Assembly (NCBI GenBank): GCA_964367905.1
Contig: CAYIZP010000031.1
Coordinates: 1-41,155, forward strand
Length of the DNA: 41,155 nt
DNA from: CAUPWF01 sp964367905
Lineage (GTDB): Bacteria; Bacillota; Clostridia; Lachnospirales; Lachnospiraceae
Direction of reading: 5' to 3'
Shown here one piece after another: positions 41,088 to 41,155 of this stretch; position 1 is the stretch's first letter, and every line of letters starts with the position of its first letter. Both the position numbers and the translations under genes were made by a program. The notes beneath the pieces are model-generated. The model did no database searches. It had not been told where the DNA came from and saw nothing but the letters and a program-made list of their open reading frames with translations.

Positions 41088-41155
41088 GTTCAGCATTCAT
41101 CTGCTTACATGCAAGCATGTCACAGATTCACTTTCATTCTACTGCAATGCTGAAC
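41088..41155. promoter_or_regulatory. Nested inverted repeats upstream of the iron-sulfur gene
   Basis: GTTCAGCATT (41088-41097) is complementary to AATGCTGAAC (41146-41155), and between them lies the palindrome ACATGC-AA-GCATGT (41107-41120). They sit 32-99 bp upstream of the iron-sulfur gene and run off the window edge, so they could be an operator, a leader structure or an upstream gene's terminator. Confidence 0.4.

Overview
This window looks like chromosomal DNA of a low-GC, anaerobic, gut-type member of the Clostridia, most likely Lachnospiraceae. That assignment is inferred from A/T-rich intergenic DNA, strong AGGAGG-type ribosome binding sites, many sugar ABC transporters without a local ATPase, YesM/YesN-type regulation and a soluble fumarate-reductase-like pair. 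I saw no phage, plasmid, insertion sequence, CRISPR array, rRNA or tRNA.

Layout. (1) 1-2625, plus strand: the 3' end of a UroD-like gene, then a CsoR-type regulator and a P1B metal ATPase behind a promoter with a CsoR-like operator. (2) 2622-3674: a stand-alone, N-terminally extended RsmH-like methyltransferase. (3) 12524 down to 3800, minus strand: one tightly packed probable operon of two CUT1 permeases, a lipoprotein binding protein, a ROK regulator, a 787-aa protein with a C-terminal NAGPA-type phosphodiester glycosidase domain, a phosphohexomutase and an MgtC-family membrane protein. A TTGCAA-N17-TATAAT promoter overlapped by a XylR-like inverted repeat precedes it. (4) 12856-15021: an MFS transporter and a divergent AraC regulator. 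(5) 23002 down to 15090: a three-gene sensory system (AraC-type response regulator, YesM-like kinase, membrane-anchored sugar-binding protein) followed by an mglBAC-type transporter. (6) 23079-23861: a Cof-type HAD phosphatase with a decayed cutC-like fragment just upstream. (7) 30457 down to 24059: an operon of a Cys/Met-metabolism PLP enzyme, a CUT1 transporter and a GH63-like glycosidase, with a divergent FadR-type regulator and a 15-bp palindrome at the expected transcription start. (8) 31428-37624: GH43 and GH38 enzymes on the minus strand, diverging from a second GH43. (9) 37628-41056: an unidentified small ORF, CutC, an intergenic repeat cluster, and a flavoprotein/iron-sulfur pair resembling soluble fumarate reductase.

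How it works together. Most of the window is glycan or sugar sensing, import and intracellular breakdown, in several separately controlled units. The best candidates for undescribed biology are the operon at 3800-12524, which combines sugar import, a cytoplasmic phosphodiester glycosidase fusion, a phosphosugar mutase and MgtC, and the operon at 24059-30457, which combines a C-S lyase-like enzyme with a sugar transporter and a GH63 enzyme. Substrates for both are inferred only.
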